Source: Methanomassiliicoccaceae archaeon UBA480 (GTDB lineage: Archaea > Thermoplasmatota > Thermoplasmata > Methanomassiliicoccales > Methanomethylophilaceae). From it: a DNA stretch of 5,170 nt. Positions 1 to 5,053 of this stretch are shown piece after piece. The position numbers and the translations under genes are program-made. Numbering within the stretch: position 1 is the stretch's first letter; each line of letters starts with the position of its first letter. The notes under the pieces are model-generated. The model worked only from the letters and a program-made list of their open reading frames with translations. It ran no database searches and had not been told where the DNA came from. The stretch is from the NCBI GenBank assembly GCA_002506425.1, contig DAXO01000048.1, forward strand, positions 1 to 5,170. The letters run 5' to 3'.

Positions 1-861
1 GGGCTTTCCAGTGATGGCTTTCACGATGGGTCCCTCGTATCCGCAGTCCTTGTCGGGTCCGGACGCGCCGCACTCGGGGGCGACGAGAGTCCTTGCAGCG
101 GAGATGGCCCTGGTCACTGCGGAGAAGGTCCTTAGGACATCGTTGTCGAGGCATCCTCCCGCCATGAACATGGAGGTGTTCGCTCCGGAACAGTTGGTGT
201 CTCCACCTGCGACGGTCTTGTTCTTCTTGCAGATGTCGACGAACTGGGACCAGACGTACTCCATGTCGATGGATCCGAGGTATCCGACTCCGAACAGGAA
301 GGCGACGATGTCTCCGTTGGTGACGGCGTAGTCGGCGAGCTCTTTTCCGCCGAGGGTCTCACAGGACAGGACATCGGCTCCGTTCTCGCAAGCGATCTCG
401 GCGCAGTTGAACAGTGCCTCGGGGTAGGCGTGCTTGCCACCCATTCCGGGCCTGTATCCCTCTTCCGCCTCACGCTGGTCGGGGATGGTCTGCCTGACGG
501 CGCAGTTGATTCCGTACTCCTCGTGGTACTTCTCGCAGATGGCTTTCTGTCCCTCGACGACGGGGGTGGCCATCTTGGGGTTACCCATCTGGGAAACCCA
601 CTCGGTCTCGAGCTGGACGTCGGGGAATCCGACGGTGACGGCCCTGTTCAGGATGTCCTTGGAGATGTAGTCCACGTACTCCTTTCTCAGGGACTCGGGG
701 TCCTTCTCTTTTCCGGGCCTGGGTCCGTAGTTGATCTCGGGGATGACGCGTCCGGCTCCGACTTTGATTCCGAAACCGTAGGAGATGGGGTATTTCGAGG
801 TTCCGAAGACCATCTCATCCGCGTTGCTGTATGCCATCTTGGTGCATCTTGTTGCTGCCAT
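1..861 (-). CDS. mtaB: Methanol:corrinoid methyltransferase MtaB, 5' part (C-terminus beyond left edge)
   Basis: MtaB is the zinc subunit of the methanol-activating complex. It cleaves the C-O bond of methanol and transfers the methyl group to Co(I) corrinoid on MtaC, in the cytoplasm. The 287 visible codons read without a stop to base 1. The family is about 460 residues, so roughly the last third lies outside. The N-terminus (KMAYSNADEMVFGTSKYP, residues 8-25) is typical of MtaB. The three zinc ligands known from the Methanosarcina barkeri structure (Glu164, Cys220, Cys269) correspond to Glu168 (SCETLGG), Cys224 (GDTNCSGANT) and Cys273 (KDCGYEGP), all present. The ATG at 861 lies 5 nt after the mtaC stop, with an AGGAGTGAT ribosome site spanning that stop. 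There is no in-frame TAG, unlike methylamine methyltransferases, which carry pyrrolysine. The gene order mtaC-mtaB is the usual one. The family call is firm; ligand numbering rests on alignment by eye. Confidence 0.95.
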   Translation of the reverse strand, partial: MAATRCTKMAYSNADEMVFGTSKYPISYGFGIKVGAGRVIPEINYGPRPGKEKDPESLRKEYVDYISKDILNRAVTVGFPDVQLETEWVSQMGNPKMATPVVEGQKAICEKYHEEYGINCAVRQTIPDQREAEEGYRPGMGGKHAYPEALFNCAEIACENGADVLSCETLGGKELADYAVTNGDIVAFLFGVGYLGSIDMEYVWSQFVDICKKNKTVAGGDTNCSGANTSMFMAGGCLDNDVLRTFSAVTRAISAARTLVAPECGASGPDKDCGYEGPIVKAITGKP

Positions 862-865
862 CTTA

Positions 866-874
866 ATCACTCCT
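866..874 (-). promoter_or_regulatory. Ribosome binding site of mtaB embedded in the end of mtaC
   Basis: On the minus strand the sequence AGGAGTGAT lies just before the mtaB ATG, with the GGAG core 8 nt from the start. It resembles the archaeal anti-SD complement AGGAGGTGAT with one base missing. It contains the TGA stop of mtaC, so termination of mtaC and initiation of mtaB share the same bases. This suggests translational coupling that keeps the two interacting subunits in step. The coupling is inference. Confidence 0.7.
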
Positions 875-1652
875 CTCCACCGACGATGTTGTCCCACTCT
901 TCCCTTATTCTCTTCCAGTCGTATCCGGCAAGGATCTTGTCGGCTATGGGAGGGGTCTGGGGTGCCTTCTCGGAGTAGATTCCGAGGGGGAAGGACTCGG
1001 CGAAGTCCCTGTTGACTGCTCCACCGGCTGCCATGAACGGGATATCGACTCCGTCCGCGACGAGCTTCTCAGCCGCCCTGGGGAAGGCGGTCATGGTGGT
1101 AGTCATGAGAGCGGTTCCGGTGACCATGAGGGGCTTGACCTTCTCGACCTCGGCGACGACATCGACGACTGCGACGTCCTTACCCATGTCGATGACGGTG
1201 TATCCAGAGGACCTCAGCATGACAGCGGCGATGTTCTTTCCGATGTCGTGGGGGTCTCCCTCTGCGGCGTGCATGACGACGGTTCCTTTGGTCTCTCTTC
1301 CGCCGGGGATCTGCTTCTCGGCGATGGCGATTCCGATCTCCATGGTCTTGGCGGCCATCATGATCTCAGGCAGGTAGTAGATGTGCTCTGCGTACAGTTT
1401 GGCAACGCACTCCATTCCTACAACGAGACCGTTGTTGATGATGTCGAGGGGCTGCTTGGTCTGAAGAGCTTTCATGGTGGCCGGTCCGACCTCCTTGAAC
1501 TTCATGTACAGAACGGTCTCTGCGACCTCTCTGAGGATCGGGTCTGCCGGCAGCATCTTCTTAGCGACGGCCTCGGGGGTGGTCTCGTTCTGAGATTCAA
1601 CGTCGTAGCGTTTGAGGATCTTTCCGAAATCCACCTTGCTGTAGTCAATCAT
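867..1652 (-). CDS. mtaC: Methanol corrinoid protein MtaC
   Basis: MtaC is the cobalamin-carrying partner of MtaB. It accepts the methyl group of methanol and presents it to MtaA for transfer to coenzyme M. The 261 residues match the usual length (258 in M. barkeri). Residues about 1-95 form the helical cap domain of the B12-binding-2 type (DIINNGLVVGMECVAKLY, 70-87). The rest is the Rossmann-like B12 domain with the DxHxxG signature EGDPHDIGKN at 131-140. His135 is the expected lower cobalt ligand (His136 in M. barkeri). Further family motifs are TGTALMTTTM (178-187) and AAGGAVN (208-214). The start at 1652 was chosen because an AGGAGG lies 7 nt upstream and the product begins MIDYSKVDFGKILKRYDV, like relatives. 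An upstream in-frame ATG at 1733 would add 27 unrelated residues and overlap the promoter. It heads the mtaCB operon, divergent from the ramA operon. Confidence 0.95.
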   Translation of the reverse strand: MIDYSKVDFGKILKRYDVESQNETTPEAVAKKMLPADPILREVAETVLYMKFKEVGPATMKALQTKQPLDIINNGLVVGMECVAKLYAEHIYYLPEIMMAAKTMEIGIAIAEKQIPGGRETKGTVVMHAAEGDPHDIGKNIAAVMLRSSGYTVIDMGKDVAVVDVVAEVEKVKPLMVTGTALMTTTMTAFPRAAEKLVADGVDIPFMAAGGAVNRDFAESFPLGIYSEKAPQTPPIADKILAGYDWKRIREEWDNIVGGEE

Positions 1653-1659
1653 CTGTTTT

Positions 1660-1665
1660 CCTCCT
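1660..1665 (-). promoter_or_regulatory. Ribosome binding site of mtaC (AGGAGG)
   Basis: A perfect AGGAGG on the minus strand sits 7 nt before the ATG at 1652. It decides the start, because the longer in-frame reading from 1733 has no comparable site. A strong SD fits a highly expressed catabolic gene. Confidence 0.85.
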
Positions 1666-1718
1666 ATTGTCTCGCTCGAATCGCTCCGAACTTGACGATA
1701 TTGTGATGTTCGGCGTAC

Positions 1719-1726
1719 GTATATAA
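1719..1726 (-). promoter_or_regulatory. Likely TATA box for mtaCB
   Basis: On the minus strand TTATATAC matches the archaeal TATA consensus TTTATATA well. A start site about 25 nt downstream would fall near 1697 and give a leader of roughly 45 nt containing the AGGAGG. No clear purine-rich BRE precedes it. A second TATA-like octamer at 1758-1765 (TATATAAA on the minus strand) is an alternative, giving a leader of about 80 nt. The sequence alone cannot choose between them. Confidence 0.5.
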
Positions 1727-1757
1727 CGCACATCGGGGATGGATGTTGAAACCAGGG

Positions 1758-1765
1758 TTTATATA
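1758..1765. promoter_or_regulatory. TATA-like octamer TTTATATA, first copy
   Basis: TTTATATAC occurs here and again at 1833-1841, both read on the plus strand, where they match the archaeal TATA consensus. In that direction they lie about 350 and 275 nt before the GTPase gene. Read on the minus strand the boxes are TATATAAA and could serve mtaCB. Neither has an obvious purine BRE. Direction and use are undetermined. Confidence 0.3.
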
Positions 1766-1771
1766 CTCAAT

Positions 1772-1791
1772 AATAAACTTTAAATAAACTT
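1772..1791. repeat. Direct repeat AATAAACTT, 11-bp period
   Basis: The 9-mer AATAAACTT occurs at 1772-1780 and again at 1783-1791. The copies are 11 bp apart, about one helical turn. This spacing could place two protein contacts on the same DNA face. In such AT-rich DNA chance is a real alternative. Confidence 0.5.
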
Positions 1792-1844
1792 GTTCACAAC
1801 TGAATTATTAAAATCTAAAATTCGGTCGTTTCTTTATATACCTA

Positions 1845-1876
1845 TATTTAAAGAACCGACATTTCTATTTAAAGAA
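1845..1876. repeat. Direct repeat TATTTAAAGAA, 21-bp period
   Basis: The 11-mer TATTTAAAGAA occurs at 1845-1855 and 1866-1876. The spacing is exactly 21 bp, two helical turns. It lies between the two divergent operons, upstream of both proposed promoters, as an activator site would. The identity of the 11-mer is directly visible; a regulatory role is inference. Confidence 0.55.
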
Positions 1877-1996
1877 ATCAAAAATTATACTTTGAGGTTA
1901 ATTTGTTGAATTCTATTCTAATAAGGAAATTATGATTCCGATTCCACGGACATTCCGGCGCCGGATTCCGCCAGGTTCCTGGACATATCATACATC

Positions 1997-2011
1997 CATC
2001 CATTATGGATG
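1997..2011. repeat. Hyphenated dyad CATCCA-TTA-TGGATG
   Basis: Six-base arms at 1997-2002 and 2006-2011 surround a 3-nt centre. The dyad lies about 45 nt upstream of the proposed TATA box of the plus-strand operon. That position and size fit an operator for a dimeric regulator. No regulator gene is in the window, so the assignment stays tentative. Confidence 0.4.
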
Positions 2012-2054
2012 AATCGATGTGTGGCTATAGAAGAGGTCTTCCTACGGTGCCCTA

Positions 2055-2068
2055 TTTATTATATATTA
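2055..2068 (+). promoter_or_regulatory. Likely TATA box for the GTPase-ramA operon
   Basis: The stretch TTTATTATATATTA, with core TTATATAT at 2059-2066, is the only TATA-like element close to the plus-strand operon. A start site about 25 nt downstream of the core, near 2087, would give a leader of about 23 nt. That leader contains an AAGGA at 2102-2106 before the ATG at 2110. Confidence 0.55.
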
Positions 2069-2109
2069 GATTTGGAGAAGATTAACATCTCTGAAATGAA
2101 GAAGGACTG

Positions 2110-2736
2110 ATGGAACAGTCTTATATCGTTGAGTTAATGGCCACCTCCATGTATGTCTACATACTGGGAGGATTCCTCGGAAGCGGGAAAACCACCCTTT
2201 TGATGAAGATCGCCTCCATGTACGCCAAGCGCGGCGAGAAGACCGCCCTTCTCGTCAACGAATCAGGCGAGATCGGAGTAGACGGAGCCACTCTGAAGGC
2301 CCAGGGGTACGACGCCATCGAGCTCCCCAACGGATGCATCTGCTGCACTCTCTCGGGAACCCTCCAGTCTGCGCTGAAGAATATCAAGAAGGATATCGAC
2401 CCCGACATAATCATCGTCGAGCCCACCGGACTCGCGCTCCCCCACAAGGTGAAGGAGCTCGTCGAGGTCTCCATGATCGATCCCGATGCCATCTACATAA
2501 TAGGTGTAGCGGACGTCCAGAGATTCGAGGACCTCATCAAGAAGAAGGAGGACTTCTTCAAGATGCAGATGTCCAAGGCCGATTTCATCCTCATCAACAA
2601 GATGGATCTTGCCAAACCGGGACAGATAGAGGAAGTCACCTCGTGGATCAACAAGGAGTTCCCCGGAAAGCCCGTCATGGCGATCTCCGCCAAGACCGAT
2701 GAGAACATCGACAAGCTCTATGAGATGATGAGATGA
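2110..2736 (+). CDS. Single-domain G3E-family GTPase (CobW/COG0523-like metallochaperone)
   Basis: This is a SIMIBI-class GTPase of the G3E group (CobW, UreG, HypB, COG0523), whose members use GTP to insert or deliver metal ions. Visible motifs in 208 residues are the Walker A loop GFLGSGKT (21-28), the CxCC metal site NGCICC (74-79), VEPTG (103-107) as the G3-like element, NKMD (163-166) for guanine, and SAK (193-195). CxCC with VEPTG points to COG0523 rather than UreG or HypB. Typical COG0523 proteins are about 300-400 residues and carry a His-rich stretch and a C-terminal domain. Both are absent here, and the next gene, overlapping by 4 nt, encodes a His-rich protein, so the pair may be a split version. 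The start at 2110 has AAGGA only 3 nt upstream. Met14 (MYVYILGGFLGSGKTT) looks more like family N-termini but has no ribosome site. The substrate (Co, Zn, Ni or corrinoid) is unknown. Confidence 0.85.
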   Translation: MEQSYIVELMATSMYVYILGGFLGSGKTTLLMKIASMYAKRGEKTALLVNESGEIGVDGATLKAQGYDAIELPNGCICCTLSGTLQSALKNIKKDIDPDIIIVEPTGLALPHKVKELVEVSMIDPDAIYIIGVADVQRFEDLIKKKEDFFKMQMSKADFILINKMDLAKPGQIEEVTSWINKEFPGKPVMAISAKTDENIDKLYEMMR

Positions 2737-3374
2737 GCGACCATCACGAACACGGCCCCGATTGCAAGTGCGGCTGCCACGATCACGACCATGATCACGA
2801 GCAGACCTCCCTCGATGTCGCAGGCGGATGCGCCGAAGGCCTCCAGGGAACGATCACGGGATGGAATGCTGATGCCGAGGCCAGGATGGCCAAGGCCCTG
2901 ATGTCCGTCGGCGAGTGGGTCACCAAGGAGTCGGGATGCCTCCTCGGACACATCAAGGCCGCCATCGTCGACGAGAACGGCAAAGGCGTCACCCTGAACC
3001 TCACAGACATCGACAATGGAGTGGAGCACCACGGAACCCTGGAACCGATGGAGAAGGTCCGCTTCGCATTCATGTGCGCCGTCCTGGACGTCGACGAACA
3101 CGAACTGAGGCACAGGATGTTCCATGCGATCGACGACACCGGCCTCGACTACGAGCTGGACGAGCACGTGGAATGCCACTGCCACGACCATGATCACGAC
3201 CACGAGCATCACCACGACCATGACCATGATCACCACCATGACCACGATCACTGCGGATGCGGCCACGACCACCATCACCACCACGACGACGATGAGCACG
3301 AGGAGTGCTCCTGCGGATGCGGCCACAAAGAGAAGAAGCCCTCTCTGTGGGACAGGATAAGGGGGAAGAAGTGA
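2733..3374 (+). CDS. His/Cys-rich putative metal-binding protein, central domain of unknown family
   Basis: I do not recognise this 213-residue protein as a named family. It has three parts. Residues 1-23 are rich in His and Cys (CKCGCHDHDH, 11-20). Residues about 26-145 form an ordered-looking central domain (GEWVTKESGCLLGHIKAAIVD, around 60-80; EKVRFAFMCAVLDVDEHEL around 107-125). Residues 145-198 are a dense His/Asp tract with CGCGH (174-178) and CSCGCGH (192-198), followed by a basic tail. There is no signal peptide or membrane segment, so it is probably cytoplasmic. The tracts resemble metal storage or transfer tails of HypB, SlyD and UreE-type chaperones and suggest binding of Zn, Ni or Co. 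Its ATG overlaps the GTPase stop (ATGA), with GAGATGAT at 2722-2729 as a possible ribosome site, and its stop touches ramA. A shared task with both neighbours is likely but inferred. Confidence 0.85.
   Translation: MSDHHEHGPDCKCGCHDHDHDHEQTSLDVAGGCAEGLQGTITGWNADAEARMAKALMSVGEWVTKESGCLLGHIKAAIVDENGKGVTLNLTDIDNGVEHHGTLEPMEKVRFAFMCAVLDVDEHELRHRMFHAIDDTGLDYELDEHVECHCHDHDHDHEHHHDHDHDHHHDHDHCGCGHDHHHHHDDDEHEECSCGCGHKEKKPSLWDRIRGKK
3185..3330 (+). repeat. Low-complexity His/Asp-coding tract with a 16-bp direct repeat
   Basis: Reiterated GAC/CAC/CAT codons run through this part of the His-rich gene. Within it the 16-mer CTGCGGATGCGGCCAC occurs at 3251-3266 and 3311-3326, 60 bp apart and in the same frame, encoding the two CGCGH motifs. 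Such DNA is prone to slippage, so the number of His codons may vary between strains. A partial tract duplication could explain the two motifs. Confidence 0.7.
3359..3365 (+). promoter_or_regulatory. Ribosome binding site of ramA (AAGGGGG)
   Basis: AAGGGGG lies inside the last codons of the His-rich gene, 9 nt before the ramA ATG at 3375. With no gap between the stop and the start (TGA-ATG), ramA is probably translated in coupling with the gene before it. Confidence 0.6.
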
Positions 3375-4991
3375 ATGGCGTACGGAATATCCATCGACAT
3401 CGGGACCAGCGGAAGCAGAGCACATGCCGTCGACCTCAGCAACGGCAAGATCCTCTCCACCGCGGTCACCGAGTGCCATCCTCTCCCCGGTGCCAACATC
3501 ATGGACCATCTCACGTTCTGCATCAATGTCGGAACCGAGATGGCCCATAAGATCCTGATCGACACCGAGAACAAGCTCATGAGGGCTCTCGGCGTCGACC
3601 TCAAGCAGGTCGAGAAGGTCAGTATCTGCGGAAACCCCATCCAGCTCTCCCTCTTCCAGGGCATACCCGTCGACGACCTCGCGTTCGCAGGAGAGAACGC
3701 CCACAAGGCCAGAGGCATCAAGGCCCAGAAGAGGGATGCGGGAGTGTTCTCCGCCGTCGACGTCGGACTCGACGTGAAGGACGGGTGCGAGCTTCTTGTC
3801 CCCCCTGCGATCAGGCATGAGATCGGAGCAGACGCTCTCGCCATGATGTACAAGAGCGGATTCCTCGACGATAAGAGGAACTGCATGGTCACCGACTACG
3901 GAACCAATGCGGAGATGGCTCTGAAGATTGGCGACGATATCTACACCGGATCGGCAGCCGCAGGTCCCGCCATGGAAGGACAGTCCATAAAATGCGGTAT
4001 GCTCGCAGGACCCGGGGCGATCTCCGATCTGACGTATGATTTCCAGTGGATCTGCGAGGTCCTCGACGACGACATCCTCCCCAAGGACGGGGACAAGGTC
4101 GACTTCGGACTCGAGTCCGTCACCCCGTACGGCCCCATGCACGGGAAGGCTAAGGGAATCACCGGAACCGGAGTCGTCGCTGCCGTCGCTGCCGTCCTCG
4201 AACAGCACATGTGGAGGAAGGGCAAGCTCACCACGAGCGATGGAAAACTCCACCTCCAGGACGGAGTGTACATCGACTCCCACGACATATCCGAAGCTCT
4301 GAAGGCAATAGGAGCTATGCGTGCTGGACATTTCACCCTCCTCGAGCATGCCGGGATCAAATTCGCCGACATGAAGGTCATGTACATGGCCGGAGCCTCT
4401 GGAACGTACGTGGATGCCGTCAAGGCCAGAGAGGTCGGTCTTCTGCCGCCCTCCTGCGATACCATCTACCAGTGGGGCAACACCTCGCTCGCGATGGCGA
4501 CGGACATCCTGAAGGATCCCGAGCTCCTCGACACCCTCCAGGATATCGCCAACGGCATCAGGGCGAACCACATCATGTTCGCCGGCGACAAGATATTCGA
4601 GCAGATCTACACCCAGGAGCTCGCTCTCTGCGACGAGGGCATGCCCATGGAGATGTACAACCAGAACAATGCACTGGCCGGCATCCAGGAGCTCCCCAAG
4701 CCCAAGGGCACCCCGGAGATCCACCGCATGGTCCAGCGTGACATCCCCGATTTGGGAGAGCGCGGACTCACCATTCTCCACGACATCGGAACCGAGCTCC
4801 GCGGATATATGGACGGATGCACCGGATGCAAGAAGTGCGAGAAGGAATGCCCCGAGCACGCACTCAAGGTCATGGACGACAACGAGATCGTCGTCCAGAC
4901 CAAGAACTGCCTCGGAACGGCATGCTACCGCTGCCAGTTCTCCTGCCCGAGCAAGGTCTACAAGTACGACAAGCTCAAGCTCGCATTCTGA
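3375..4991 (+). CDS. ramA: Corrinoid protein reductive activase RamA
   Basis: RamA reduces the inactive Co(II) corrinoid of methyltransferase corrinoid proteins to Co(I), in a step driven by ATP. The 538 residues fit the roughly 60-kDa Methanosarcina protein. An ASKHA-type ATPase fold is indicated by the phosphate-1 loop IDIGTSGSRAHAVDL (7-21), the phosphate-2 loop MVTDYGTNAE (171-180), and YMAGASGTYVDAVKAREVGL (337-356), typical of RACo/RamA-like activators. The C-terminus holds two ferredoxin-like [4Fe-4S] motifs: Cys482, 485, 488, 492 (CxxCxxCxxxCP) and Cys512, 517, 520, 524 (CxxxxCxxCxxxCP). There is no N-terminal [2Fe-2S] domain as in bacterial activators, which marks it as the archaeal RamA type. 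RamA was characterised with methylamine systems. Here it diverges from mtaCB, so MtaC is a plausible client. It is the last gene of its operon and is followed by a hairpin terminator. Confidence 0.93.
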   Translation: MAYGISIDIGTSGSRAHAVDLSNGKILSTAVTECHPLPGANIMDHLTFCINVGTEMAHKILIDTENKLMRALGVDLKQVEKVSICGNPIQLSLFQGIPVDDLAFAGENAHKARGIKAQKRDAGVFSAVDVGLDVKDGCELLVPPAIRHEIGADALAMMYKSGFLDDKRNCMVTDYGTNAEMALKIGDDIYTGSAAAGPAMEGQSIKCGMLAGPGAISDLTYDFQWICEVLDDDILPKDGDKVDFGLESVTPYGPMHGKAKGITGTGVVAAVAAVLEQHMWRKGKLTTSDGKLHLQDGVYIDSHDISEALKAIGAMRAGHFTLLEHAGIKFADMKVMYMAGASGTYVDAVKAREVGLLPPSCDTIYQWGNTSLAMATDILKDPELLDTLQDIANGIRANHIMFAGDKIFEQIYTQELALCDEGMPMEMYNQNNALAGIQELPKPKGTPEIHRMVQRDIPDLGERGLTILHDIGTELRGYMDGCTGCKKCEKECPEHALKVMDDNEIVVQTKNCLGTACYRCQFSCPSKVYKYDKLKLAF

Positions 4992-5000
4992 GCATAAAAC

Positions 5001-5028
5001 GGGCCTTCGGGCCCTTCCTTCTTCTTCT
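5001..5028 (+). terminator. Hairpin with C(UUCG)G loop and pyrimidine tail after ramA
   Basis: A perfect 5-bp GC stem (GGGCC, 5001-5005, with GGCCC, 5010-5014) closes a TTCG loop in the C(UUCG)G context, one of the most stable RNA tetraloops. A T/C-rich run (TTCCTTCTTCTTCT, 5015-5028) follows. It starts 9 nt after the ramA stop, so it likely ends the operon transcript or protects its 3' end. Archaeal termination depends mainly on the T-rich run, and the hairpin may act in processing. Confidence 0.7.
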
Positions 5029-5053
5029 GATTCCATTGCTACAGATGACTGCC

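Larger units (their letters stand above)
1653..2109. other. Divergent intergenic control region between mtaCB and the GTPase-ramA operon
   Basis: This 457-nt stretch holds no convincing gene. About 1740-1930 is strongly AT-rich and contains several TATA-like and TTTAAA elements plus short phased direct repeats. About 1932-2050 is markedly richer in G and C, with a perfect 12-bp palindrome (TCCGGCGCCGGA, 1954-1965) and a hyphenated dyad (CATCCA-TTA-TGGATG, 1997-2011). A second AT-rich box at 2055-2068 faces the plus-strand operon. I saw no tRNA cloverleaf. It probably carries the promoters and operators that coordinate methanol methyltransferase and activase expression. Confidence 0.75.

Noticed and set aside
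1..861. Methylamine methyltransferase (MtmB, MtbB or MttB) with pyrrolysine
   Set aside because: No in-frame TAG occurs in the visible part, and the MtaB zinc ligands and N-terminal signature are present. The partner is also MtaC-like.
430..978. Plus-strand open frames across mtaB and mtaC (for example 430-978 and 1248-1706)
   Set aside because: They are mirror frames of conserved minus-strand genes and have no recognisable motifs or ribosome sites.
1653..1733. Extension of mtaC to the ATG at 1733
   Set aside because: The extra 27 residues are unlike MtaC N-termini, the extension covers the best TATA box, and the perfect AGGAGG supports the start at 1652.
2110..2736. HypB or UreG
   Set aside because: The CxCC motif directly in the NGCICC context, VEPTG, and the absence of hydrogenase or urease genes fit COG0523 better.
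2733..3374. Metal transporter (ZIP or cation-diffusion type) because of the His-rich loop
   Set aside because: There is no hydrophobic membrane segment anywhere in the protein.
2718..5036. A 772-codon open frame on the minus strand opposite the GTPase end, the His-rich gene and ramA
   Set aside because: It is antisense to three genes with clear family motifs. Its product is low-complexity Val, Asp and Gly-rich sequence, the expected mirror of GAC/CAC-rich codons, and no ribosome site or promoter supports it.
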